DNA from: Oscillatoria sp. SIO1A7
GTDB taxonomy: Bacteria > Cyanobacteriota > Cyanobacteriia > Cyanobacteriales > Laspinemataceae
DNA length: 64,000 nucleotides
Reading direction: 5' to 3'
Assembly (NCBI GenBank): GCA_010672965.1
Contig: JAAHFN010000013.1
Span: 61,739-125,738, forward strand
Each line of letters opens with the position of its first letter. Within the stretch, counting starts at the first letter, position 1. A program made the position numbers and the translations under genes. Shown here one piece after another: positions 30,228-38,700 of the stretch. A model generated the notes under the pieces. That model did no database searches. It was not told where the DNA came from and was given only the letters and a program-made list of their open reading frames with translations.

Positions 30228-30926
30228 ATGGAAGATTTTTTGACTTATATACTGGGCTTCGAGCCAACGTTTTTAGAACAGGTAGAAGGCGCTAGCCCGG
30301 AAGAAATCGAAACCTTACAAAGCATTGTTGGCTTTTATTTACCCAAAAAGTACAGGGACTTCTTGTCTATTATGGGTCGTAATAAGGGTAATCTTTATTT
30401 TGTTTATGATGAAGGAAGCACTGATATAAGAGATATTATTCAGTTTTACCACGACACATTATTAGAAGGTGAAGAATATCCTGAAAACTGTGTTTTAATA
30501 GCTGCAGATGGATATGTAACAATTGGTTTGATTGTAAATCAAGAAGAAACTCCAGTATTTATGATAGATGGAGCAAAGGCTTATGAATTGATAGCAGATT
30601 CTTTTGAAAAAATGCTTTTTGCTAGAGCTTTTTGCAAGTATCAACTAACCTCTTTCGAGTATATTAAAGGGTATAGCAGTTCCAATCCAGAAAACAGATT
30701 GTCTTTATCTAAAGATATAGTCAAAGATTTTGGTTTTGAAATTATGTGGTTTTCCGACAGCGGCGCAATATATGCTCAAAAAAATGGTGCAGCAATTGCA
30801 ATCTCTCAAGGTCAAATTGGAGGAATGAGCCTTAGCGTTGGTGCTACCTCAGAATTAGAGGCTAAAAAGATTGGAGACGTATTTGTCGAGAAAACAGGAG
30901 TACGGTTTGTTCCTCGACAGTATTAG
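30228..30926 (+). CDS. SUKH (SMI1/KNR4) protein, likely immunity protein of the deaminase-like tip
   Basis: 232 codons. Residues 20-130 show the SUKH pattern: acidic start helix SPEEIETLQSIVGFYLPKKY, then YRDFLSIMGRN, then strand and helix elements ending VFMIDGAKAYELIADSFEKML. The C-terminal 90 residues are a further alpha-beta segment without a family I can name. It has no HEAT repeats, unlike the other two SUKH genes here. It stands 156 bp after the deaminase-tipped Rhs module. Its base composition is visibly more A+T-rich than the Rhs gene, typical of recently acquired immunity genes. The role as immunity protein is inferred from family and position. Confidence 0.85.
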   Translation: MEDFLTYILGFEPTFLEQVEGASPEEIETLQSIVGFYLPKKYRDFLSIMGRNKGNLYFVYDEGSTDIRDIIQFYHDTLLEGEEYPENCVLIAADGYVTIGLIVNQEETPVFMIDGAKAYELIADSFEKMLFARAFCKYQLTSFEYIKGYSSSNPENRLSLSKDIVKDFGFEIMWFSDSGAIYAQKNGAAIAISQGQIGGMSLSVGATSELEAKKIGDVFVEKTGVRFVPRQY

Positions 30927-31037
30927 TTTATTGATTTCAAGTAGCTAGCACAAATATGCATAAGTAAATAAATACAGCGCTCCTAAATAGGATAAGATCC
31001 GAAACAAAGAAAATTAAAATCAAAAATAAACAACCTA

Positions 31038-31736
31038 ATGACCCCGACGATAGCAATTCAAGAACTCTCCCTAGTCCTTGCCGTCCAAGACTACAAACCC
31101 ATCCTCTTAAATCCAGACCTTCTCAAGTACGGAGGTATTGTCCCTTCGGATTGGGAACTAGCACAAGAGCCCATCCTCAGCCACCAGATGTCACAAGTTT
31201 CTTTTACCAATGCCATCAATTTTATTGCCGAGCCGGGACGTGTTATTTTGTCCCAGTCTTTAGGAACTACAACTCCAAAGGAAGTCACGATACCGGCTCT
31301 GGCCCACAAATATCTTAAGACCTTACCCCACGCTCAGTATCAGGGCTTAGCGATTAATCCCGGCAGCTTTGTCACCTTTGAAGGCGAAGGCGAAGATGCC
31401 GTCCGCAACTATATAAAAAATACCCTTCTGACTCCAGGCGATTGGCAAGATTTAGGTCAAAAATCCCTAGCGGCCGCAGTAAGCTTAACCTATACTCTGG
31501 ATGGGCGTCAATTCAGACTCAATATCAGCGAGGCTAGGTTGCCTATTGGCGATAAAACCGACCGACCCGCTGTTTTGTTTGAAGGCCACTTTCCTTACGT
31601 TCTGGTTGGCAATAATCTCTCAGAACGCCGCCAGCATTTAGAACAACTTATTGACAATTGGCAGGCTGATTTGAAGACCTACAAGGATGTCGTCAACGGG
31701 CGTTTTCTGAACCTGGAGGCTCCCGGAGAGGCTTAG
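31038..31736 (+). CDS. Unrecognised 232-aa protein, copy 1 of a local three-member family
   Basis: 232 codons starting MTPTIAIQELSLVL. Roughly 70 percent identical by eye to the next gene and more distantly related to the gene at 34606. Shared features are an N-terminal LLNPDFLKYGGIVPSDWEL segment, a central FVTFEGEGEDAxxNYIKNTLL motif around residue 113, and a C-terminal HFPYVLVG...IDNWQADLKTY. No signal peptide or membrane segment. I do not know the function. Its place directly behind a toxin-immunity array makes an immunity or defence role thinkable, but nothing in the sequence shows it. Confidence 0.75.
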   Translation: MTPTIAIQELSLVLAVQDYKPILLNPDLLKYGGIVPSDWELAQEPILSHQMSQVSFTNAINFIAEPGRVILSQSLGTTTPKEVTIPALAHKYLKTLPHAQYQGLAINPGSFVTFEGEGEDAVRNYIKNTLLTPGDWQDLGQKSLAAAVSLTYTLDGRQFRLNISEARLPIGDKTDRPAVLFEGHFPYVLVGNNLSERRQHLEQLIDNWQADLKTYKDVVNGRFLNLEAPGEA

Positions 31737-31836
31737 CAGAAAGGGACGTCGCTTACAATACAAATCAATTGAGAGAACCAGTATTTTTCGCTCCCTGCCC
31801 GATCGCACTTAAAATAAAAAATAAACAGCTAAGCCA

Positions 31837-32535
31837 ATGACCCCGACGATAGATATGCAAGAACTCTCCCTAGTCCTTGCAATTGAAGACTACAAACCCA
31901 TTCTCCTAAACCCAGACTTTCTCAAGTACGGGGGGATTGTCCCTAGAGATTCGGAATTAGTGCAAGAGCCGATCTTAACCGAGCAAATGTCACAAATTTC
32001 CTTTACTAATTCTCTCAATTTTCTGGCCGAACCGGGACGTATTATTTTCTCCCAGTATTTAGAAGGCACGGACTCAAAGGACATTAAAGTCCCGGATGTT
32101 GTCCATAAATACCTTAAAGCCCTACCTTACGCTCGGTATCTGGGTTTTGCGATTAATCCCGGCAGCTATGTCACTTTTGAAGGTGAAGGCGAAGACGCCG
32201 CGAGCAACTATATAAAAAATACCCTTCTCGCTCCCGGCGCTTGGCGAGAGTTGGGGCAAAAATCCCTAGCCGCTACAATGAGCTTAACCTACGATCTGGA
32301 TGGCCGTCAATTTAGACTCAACGTCAGCCAGGTCAAGTTGCAAAGGAGCGATAGGCCCGACCGACGCGCTATTGCATTTGAAGGCCATTTTCCTTACGTT
32401 ATCGCTGGCAATAAAATCTCAGAACGCCACCAAAATTTAAAACAACTTATTGACAATTGGCAGGCGGACTTGAAAACGTACAGGGATATTGTTAACAGGC
32501 GTTTTCTGAACTTGGAGGCTCCGGGAGACTTGTAG
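31837..32535 (+). CDS. Unrecognised 232-aa protein, copy 2 of the local family
   Basis: Same length and layout as the gene ending 100 bp upstream (MTPTIDMQELSLVL; central VTFEGEGEDAASNYIKNTLL; end FLNLEAPGDL). The two spacers preceding the starts are also similar (AAATAAACA followed by CTAA), so this is a tandem duplication that included the upstream region. The charged variable stretch around residues 170-180 differs most between the two copies. Function unknown. Confidence 0.75.
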   Translation: MTPTIDMQELSLVLAIEDYKPILLNPDFLKYGGIVPRDSELVQEPILTEQMSQISFTNSLNFLAEPGRIIFSQYLEGTDSKDIKVPDVVHKYLKALPYARYLGFAINPGSYVTFEGEGEDAASNYIKNTLLAPGAWRELGQKSLAATMSLTYDLDGRQFRLNVSQVKLQRSDRPDRRAIAFEGHFPYVIAGNKISERHQNLKQLIDNWQADLKTYRDIVNRRFLNLEAPGDL

Positions 32536-32569
32536 CAAAAGTACGCCCTTTTGCGATTATAAAAATAGC

Positions 32570-33044
32570 AAAGGAAAGCGAGGATTTGCAGCGGCTCAAG
32601 GAAATCGAAACTCTAGACCCCGATTTTGTAGAATGGCTGCGCTTCTCGTTTAACAATGATGGCAAAAGCGTTCTCGATCTTTCCTAAGCTGGAGTTAGTC
32701 TCTTTGCTTTGTCGGCGAGGCGATTTTCCTGCCCAGATGAGGGAGGTGCGATCGAGCGAGCTAAGATAGACCGCGTTACTCATTACAAGATGCTGGCGGG
32801 CGAATGGAGTATTGGGGCGATCGGGGTGTTGACTTTCCGCCCAAAATGGGATTAGACCCGGGGCAGCTATACTTGCGATGCCTTTGAATATAGAATTGGG
32901 CCTCGGTCAGCTACGGGGATGTTTCACAAACATTTAGGACAATATTTTCGCAAGGATGTTACAATCCTGGGGACAGGCGAGCGACTAGGAGATAGCGATC
33001 GCTTGCCGATAAGAGCATTCGGGAAAGGGCAAGGACAAGAATAA
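32570..33044 (+). pseudogene. Degraded gene remains
   Basis: No intact gene, but stretches that read like protein. One frame ends KEIETLDPDFVEWLRF and closes at 32685-32687. Another runs THYKMLAGEWSIGAIGVLTF, hits an in-frame TAG at about 32851, and continues in the same frame through CDAFEYRIGPRSATGMF to a stop at 33042-33044; an ATG at 32919 would give only 41 residues. The pattern is that of a gene eroded by stops and deletions. The family is not recognised. Confidence 0.45.
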
Positions 33045-33092
33045 GACCAGAGAAAATGAGCGACTTATACGATTTATTGAAAAAGAACGGCC

Positions 33093-33428
33093 ATGTATAT
33101 AGGTGGAGCCTCGATCTTTCAACTAGAATCATTTATTAACGGATACGTCATGGCTCGCAGCGAGCTAAATATGCCATCGACCGACAGAGAAAACGATTTT
33201 TTTGAAAATTTTCATAATTGGCTGCAAGAAAGACTAGATGCACGGACTACAAAATCCTGGTCTAGCATTATCCTATTTCGTTCTTTTAATGAAAGAGATG
33301 CTTTAAAACGATTTTTCCCACTGTGGGAGGAGTTTAGAAATAGAGGCGATCGCTCTTTAGCTGAAGAAATAGAGGCGATCGCAGCAGACAGAGGTATCCG
33401 AGAAGAAAGGACAAAAAATTTAGTTTAG
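33093..33428 (+). CDS. Small conserved-looking protein of unknown function
   Basis: 111 codons beginning MYIGGASIFQLESFINGY. Contains a tryptophan-rich middle (FHNWLQERL, KSWSSIILF) and ends EEFRNRGDRSLAEEIEAIAA. The pattern resembles a small soluble protein family I recall from cyanobacteria and actinobacteria, often with MYxG at the start, RELxxP, WLQERF and a WxxIILF motif; I cannot name it. An overlapping 27-codon frame from 33057 has better spacing to AGAGAAA but no protein-like features. Its location among immunity-type genes is suggestive only. Confidence 0.65.
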   Translation: MYIGGASIFQLESFINGYVMARSELNMPSTDRENDFFENFHNWLQERLDARTTKSWSSIILFRSFNERDALKRFFPLWEEFRNRGDRSLAEEIEAIAADRGIREERTKNLV

Positions 33429-33436
33429 TAATTTAA

Positions 33437-33463
33437 CTCAAATTATAGACGATCCGCTTGCTA
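33437..33463. repeat. 27-bp duplicate of an internal segment of the neighbouring Rpn-type gene
   Basis: Bases 33437-33463 are identical to 34227-34253 inside the Rpn-type gene, where they encode KRIVYNLS on the - strand. It is in the same orientation, so it is a scrap of a second copy that once stood downstream, or a slip of recombination. Confidence 0.75.
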
Positions 33464-33580
33464 TGAGAATATTTTACGGCAAATGTCGCCAATTTTATTT
33501 TCGATCGGTGGGAGGCAAATGACCCAGTTAAAGAATGGTGCCAAGTATATACCGGGAGCCTCCCCCCATCGAGAAGCTTG

Positions 33581-34510
33581 TCAAGAAGGAGTCCGCTCCG
33601 ATAGCCAGCCAGACAAGTCCTCCAAACTGTCAAAATCTAAGAAGTCCTCTGCTAAAGATTCTAACTCCTCGATTGATAACTCTTCAATTTGGGCGATCGT
33701 AGCCTCGGGTATTTCTCCAAAGCGCTTTTTCAGTTGACGCATGACTAGAGCGATCGCCGCTTTAATGCGTCCCTTTTCTTCTCCTCGTCGTTCCCCTTCT
33801 TCTACAGCATAAGTTATCCGGCCTTTCTCATCTTGTAAGGCTATACTCCGGCGATCTGCTATCTCCAATTCTTCCTCGGTCATGCTGGCTTGGTTGGCTA
33901 TTGTTAAAGCGTCTTCTATTTCTTCTACTTCCCCCAAAATTGCCGGTATTTCATCTAATGTTGCCGCCTCTTTCAGGAAATAAATCCATTTATCGCTCAA
34001 GCTCTCTAAATCCGCCAAGGCTTTTTTGAATTTAGGTAACTGTACAAAAAATAGCTGCAATTCTGCATCGGGGTACTCAAGCTTTTCTTCTTTTTCCTTA
34101 AAAATAAATTGGCTGATGACTTTTTTAGAGTCTTCAAACATAACGAAATCGACAATGGTTACGGCTATCGCCGGCTTTAACCTCAGATAATTTTCTGCTA
34201 CGCTTAACTGGTTTGCATAAGCTTTGCTCAAATTATAGACGATCCGCTTGCTAAACCCGCTCATGCGGCCTATCTGCATTTCTATTACTACGATAGAGCC
34301 GTCAGCTAAGGTAGCCTTTACGTCCAGATAGGTTTCTTTAAAGCTCTCAATTTTGCCTGGATTGTAGGGATTGATAATCTTCAAAGATTGAATGACCTTT
34401 TCTCCGCCATAGACTATGGCATTGAGAAAGCTAATTAAGATTCGTTCGCTTTGCTGGGAGCCGAAAATCTTCTTAAAGGTGAAATCGACCTTGGGACTGA
34501 CAAATCTCAT
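33581..34510 (-). CDS. Rpn/YhgA-type PD-(D/E)XK recombination-promoting nuclease family protein
   Basis: 309 codons. The N terminus RFVSPKVDFTFKKIFGS is the signature of the Rpn/PDDEXK_2 family, followed by LISFLNAIVYGG. The nuclease core is visible as TYLDVKATLADGSIVVIEMQ (residues about 60-79), with the acidic residue, then ExQ. A helical, charged C terminus with a KGRIKAAIALVMRQLKKRFG segment is typical of cyanobacterial members. Family members cleave DNA and promote recombination in a RecA-independent way, and many are mobile-like. It is on the opposite strand from its neighbours and starts 95 bp from the divergent 34606 gene. A 27-bp piece of it is repeated just past its 3' end. Confidence 0.88.
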   Translation of the reverse strand: MRFVSPKVDFTFKKIFGSQQSERILISFLNAIVYGGEKVIQSLKIINPYNPGKIESFKETYLDVKATLADGSIVVIEMQIGRMSGFSKRIVYNLSKAYANQLSVAENYLRLKPAIAVTIVDFVMFEDSKKVISQFIFKEKEEKLEYPDAELQLFFVQLPKFKKALADLESLSDKWIYFLKEAATLDEIPAILGEVEEIEDALTIANQASMTEEELEIADRRSIALQDEKGRITYAVEEGERRGEEKGRIKAAIALVMRQLKKRFGEIPEATIAQIEELSIEELESLAEDFLDFDSLEDLSGWLSERTPS

Positions 34511-34605
34511 GGCGTGTTGCTCCTAATGCCGGATGTTATAGAAAAGATTTTAGCTTACAATAGCTCTCTGTACGCAGGCAGGCGCCAAAACCAATTAACC
34601 GATCT

Positions 34606-35310
34606 ATGAACCCGACCCTAGAAATCGAAGAACTGGCTATCTCCATTGTCGCACCCAAACTCAATCCCACCTTATTAACTGCGGACTTTCTGCAATACAG
34701 CGGTATCGTGCCCTCGGATTGGCAGCTCGCCAGAGAGCCGGTACTCAATGCCCAAATGGCCCACGTCGCTTATACCAATGGCGTCAACATTTCGGTTCAA
34801 TTGAATGCCGTTACTTTCTCGGAAAATATCAAGGCTAAGGCTCTAGAATCTGTCGCTGTTCCGAGCTTGGTTTGCAAATACGTCCGAGCCTTACCCAACG
34901 CTTCCTACCAAGGCATCGGTATTAATATAAGTGCCTTTTTTACTTTCGAGGGTGAGGGGGAGGATGCTCCCCGCAACTATATCGCCAAAACTCTGCTGGC
35001 TCCGGGGGCATGGCAAGAAGTGGGGCAAGAACTCAAGACTGCTACTGTTAATTTAGCTTATAGTTTGGAACGAGGTCAGTTTAACTTAAAAATCGATGAC
35101 GTGCAATTGCGGCTAGCGGACAATTCTCCCCAAGCCGCCGTGTTGTTTTCCGGCTATTTTCCCTACGAACTTGTCGGCGATAGTCCCTCTTCAAAGCTGG
35201 AAAATCTATATGCAATCGCGGACAACTGGCGCGGCGATCTGGAAGAATACAGGCAAATTATTGCTATTTTTTTAGGGCGCAGGGGAGAGGGAAAAGTGAA
35301 AAGTGAATAG
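34606..35310 (+). CDS. Unrecognised 234-aa protein, distant third copy of the local family
   Basis: 234 codons starting MNPTLEIEELAISIVAPKL. Aligns along its length with the genes at 31038 and 31837: LLTADFLQYSGIVPSDWQL, FFTFEGEGEDAPRNYIAKTLL, GYFPYELVG, ADNWRGDLEEY. It is clearly more diverged than those two are from one another, so it is an older duplicate or separate arrival. Separated from them by the Rpn-type gene and the remnant region. Function unknown; cytosolic by absence of signal or membrane segments. Confidence 0.75.
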   Translation: MNPTLEIEELAISIVAPKLNPTLLTADFLQYSGIVPSDWQLAREPVLNAQMAHVAYTNGVNISVQLNAVTFSENIKAKALESVAVPSLVCKYVRALPNASYQGIGINISAFFTFEGEGEDAPRNYIAKTLLAPGAWQEVGQELKTATVNLAYSLERGQFNLKIDDVQLRLADNSPQAAVLFSGYFPYELVGDSPSSKLENLYAIADNWRGDLEEYRQIIAIFLGRRGEGKVKSE

Positions 35311-35782
35311 TGAATAGTTTTCTCCATTATTGACTATCTACTATTTATTAATCTACTTTTTATATCAAGTCCGGTTAATTAACCTAAAAAACAATTCTCC
35401 CGTAGGACAGGCGGGACGCCCGTCCTACGGTGCTACGGGGGGTTGCAAATTTTTTGTGCGGGTGTTTAACCGGATTTGATATTACTATCTATCTACCTTT
35501 CGCTATTCACTATTCACCTTTCACTTTTCGCTTTTCGCTTTTCGACGCTATTGTTGGGTTTCGTTGATGGCGGACCCAACAATAGCGCGAGCGAAGAGCG
35601 GGAGGGACTTTTCGGAAGCCCGTCCTACGGGAGATTCCAAATTTTTTCTGTGGGCATTCAAACCGACATGATATTACTATCTACTTTTCGCTATCCACTT
35701 TTCGCTTTTCACTTTTCGCTTTTCGCTTTTCACTTTTCACTTTTCACTTTTCGCTTTTCAATTTTCAATTTTCACTTTTCGC
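35311..35782. repeat. Repeat-rich spacer with hairpins and TTTCGCTTTTCACTTT low-complexity runs
   Basis: Contains a hairpin near 35400-35430 (CGTAGGACAGGCGGG with CCCGTCCTACGG), and an inverted repeat CTATTGTTGGGT / ACCCAACAATAG at about 35548-35585. It also holds two related copies of a 65-bp segment (about 35440-35510 and 35620-35695, both holding CAAATTTTTT and TGATATTACTATCTA) and long runs of pentamer-like TTTTCGC/TTTTCAC. No gene seen. It lies between convergent genes, so the hairpins may end transcription from both sides. Confidence 0.6.
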
Positions 35783-38700
35783 TTACCAAGGGCTGCCAAT
35801 CATAGTGAAGCTAGACCAATAATAAGGATGAGATAGATCTTGGTTGCCGAGGCGAGCGAGGCTAGGAGGCAGAGGGACGCCATCGAGAGATTTAGACAAG
35901 CGCAATTGACCTCCCGAGAGTCGTACTTGGCCGCGAATCATAGCGATCTGGGCTTGTCGCAAAGCCTCGGCTTTAATACTGGGGCGAGCATTCTCCAATG
36001 TTGCGGCGAGCTGGCTGTAAAACTCGGTCATCAGCCCTAAAGTTCCTTGGTCGTTAACGTACCAGAGACTGGCCAAAGCAGTCTTGACTCCTGCTTGCAC
36101 GGCCAAACCGGCAAAACCCAATTCTGCTTGCTCGTCTCCCAGGGCGGTGCGACAGGCAGAGAGTACCAATAACTCTACGGGTGGATTGTGCCAGCCCAAT
36201 TCTCGCAAGGAATCCAATTGCAGTTGTTCCCGTCCCCACAACTGGATATAAGAACTATCTTCTACTCCTTGGGTGAAGAAGCTATGAGTGGCTAGGTGAA
36301 CTATTTGATAAGGATAGCTTTCTCGTTGCTGGATGAGATTTTCTCGGGTAAACTCCTCGTTAATCAGTATTTTACCCGGCCACAAGTCGGTGGCGATCGC
36401 TTTTAACTCCACCGGTACTGCTGGCAAGGGATCTTGTTCTTCAAAGATACTGACGCCCATTGCCAAAACGCGAGCGTCCTCCAGGGAGCGATAGCGGGTA
36501 TCCACCAAGCTAATACTGGGAATCAAGCTCAGACTATACTTCTCCACCAAAAACTCCTTGCCGTCATGCAGGGCAGCTACCGGCAGCCCTCGCAATCCCG
36601 CATCCATACTAAACAGTAGGGTATCGATTCCCGCTACCTCTAAGTCCTCCTCAATAGGGGCAATAACCCATTTATATAGCTGCTCGGACAATGACAAATA
36701 GCTATTAGAGTTGCGGCGGCGGGGATTAGTCAACTCGCCGCGTAGCTGTTGTACTACTTCCAGCAGTTCCTCCCGCCCTGAAGCAGAGGTTCTGCGAATC
36801 GGTTGCTCCGCTCCGGTAAAGACAATTAGCTCTAATCGATCGGGCAATGCCGTGACATAAATAACCGCAGACTTATTGCCAGTTTGCTGGGTAATATCTA
36901 CCAGAGCTTCTCGGACGCTTTGGGTTCTACGAAGGCCGGATAAATCGGCTCCAAAATAATCTGCAAATTCCCGTTCCCGGTTCTGCTCTAAAATTGCAAT
37001 CCCCGAGGGAGCTAGAGAGGAAGGATTGTTGGCGCTGCTATTTCCGGCTTCTTGGCGATCGCCCAGACCCAGGCTCGATTCTGCACTGGCGATCGCCCCA
37101 TCGCTGCCGTTCGATTCTTGAAGTTCCGAGCTATCAACCCCTCGGACTTCACCCCCGCTTTCTGCTGCATTCGCCCTCGGCAATTCTCCAGAAGAGCCCT
37201 GGCTTCCTTCCCCAGATATGTTGCTAGAAAAAATCTCCCCGCCACTCGTGTTTATTCCATTGCTATTGGTCGCGGAGCTATTTTCCAAGAGAGACACTTC
37301 AGCACCAACGCCAGATGCGATCGCTGCGTTTTCATCTACAGCATTCGGCAAGCTTACCGCCGCCGAGCTGCCAATATCCAGAACGCTCTGACTTGCCCCG
37401 CCATTAATACCAGTCTCTAATAGCACATTCGAGTCAAAACTTGAAGCTAGCTCGCTATTGATATTCCCAGCTTCATCCTCAGAAACAAAGCTATTGTTTC
37501 TTTCTACAATTTCAGTGCTAGCATCTTCTGGCAGTACGAACCCACTCGTCCCCCTGCCCCCTGCCTCTTCTTGGGTCTCGCTCGCGTCGAAACCTGCAAT
37601 TGCAACAGAACTGCTAGCATTTCCCGAAACCCCTGAAGCCGATCCAGTCGCTGACAGGTCGCCCTCTACAACCAGCACCTGAGTCATGTCGGTTTCCAAA
37701 GCTTGTTCTAAATCCTCAGAGTTGTCCTCATTATTGGTACTTCTTTGAACCTCATTGCCAGGATTGTCTGCTACCAAGCTCTCGTTACCAGGGGTTTCGC
37801 TGCCATTATCCGCAGAGCCATTATCCGCAGAGCCATTATCCGCAGAGCCATTATCCGCAGAGCCATTATCCGCAGAGCCATTATCCGCAGAGCCATTATC
37901 CGCAGAGCCATTATCCGCAGAGCTTTGGTTGGCTCCGCTCGTTATTCCAGTCTCGCTCTGACTTGCCGATACCGTATCAATTGTTTGCGAATCCTCCAGA
38001 CTATTTTCGCTACTCGCTTCCGTCTCGCTCGTATTCTGCACTTGCGAGTTTGCATTTTCGCTCCCTCCGCTCGAACTGCTAGCATCCTCGGGGTTATTGG
38101 CAGAGCCTCCTGTTTCTCCCGAGCTATCGGTGCTAGTTGGCTCCACAGCCTCTGCACCCGTATTGCTCTCTTCAACTTCTTCTTGTTGCTGCGTCGGCTC
38201 TTCTTCTATATTTGTGGAATTTTCATCTTCCGAGGAACTGCCGCTAGGTTCGGTCTCGGTCGTCTCTCCAGTATTGCCATTCGCAAGGATCTCCACCCCT
38301 TCAGCGTTCGTTACCCGACTTTGCTGCTGGCCATTTTCATTGGTCGTGACTTCCGCACTCTGGATATTGCCTTCGGTGCGGAATTGATTGAGCGCTATCT
38401 CCCCGCTTCTCCCGGAGGCCGATGTAGTTTCAATTTTGCCGGTAGAGATTGAACCGCTATCGCTGGCGATTTCAACATCTCCGCTTTCGCTCTCTCCAAC
38501 GGAGCTGATATTGCCGGTAGAAATCCGACCGTTCGATCTCAAAGAGATCGCTCCTCCAACACCTGAGAGGGAATTGGATTGCAAATTACCTTGTACGTCT
38601 ATACTATTTTCACTGGCGCTAAAGATAGTAATCCTACCGCCCCCAGAAGCTCCATCAGTCCTGACGCTTGCCGTTGCCACATGCCCCTGAGCCTCTATAG

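Noticed and set aside
3..30926. Type VI secretion link of the Rhs proteins
   Set aside because: No PAAR, VgrG, Hcp or adaptor gene seen in the window, and the long Ig/PPC stalk argues for a different export route.
37802..37921. Evenly spaced repeats as a CRISPR candidate
   Set aside because: 15-bp units abut without spacers and are in frame inside a coding gene.
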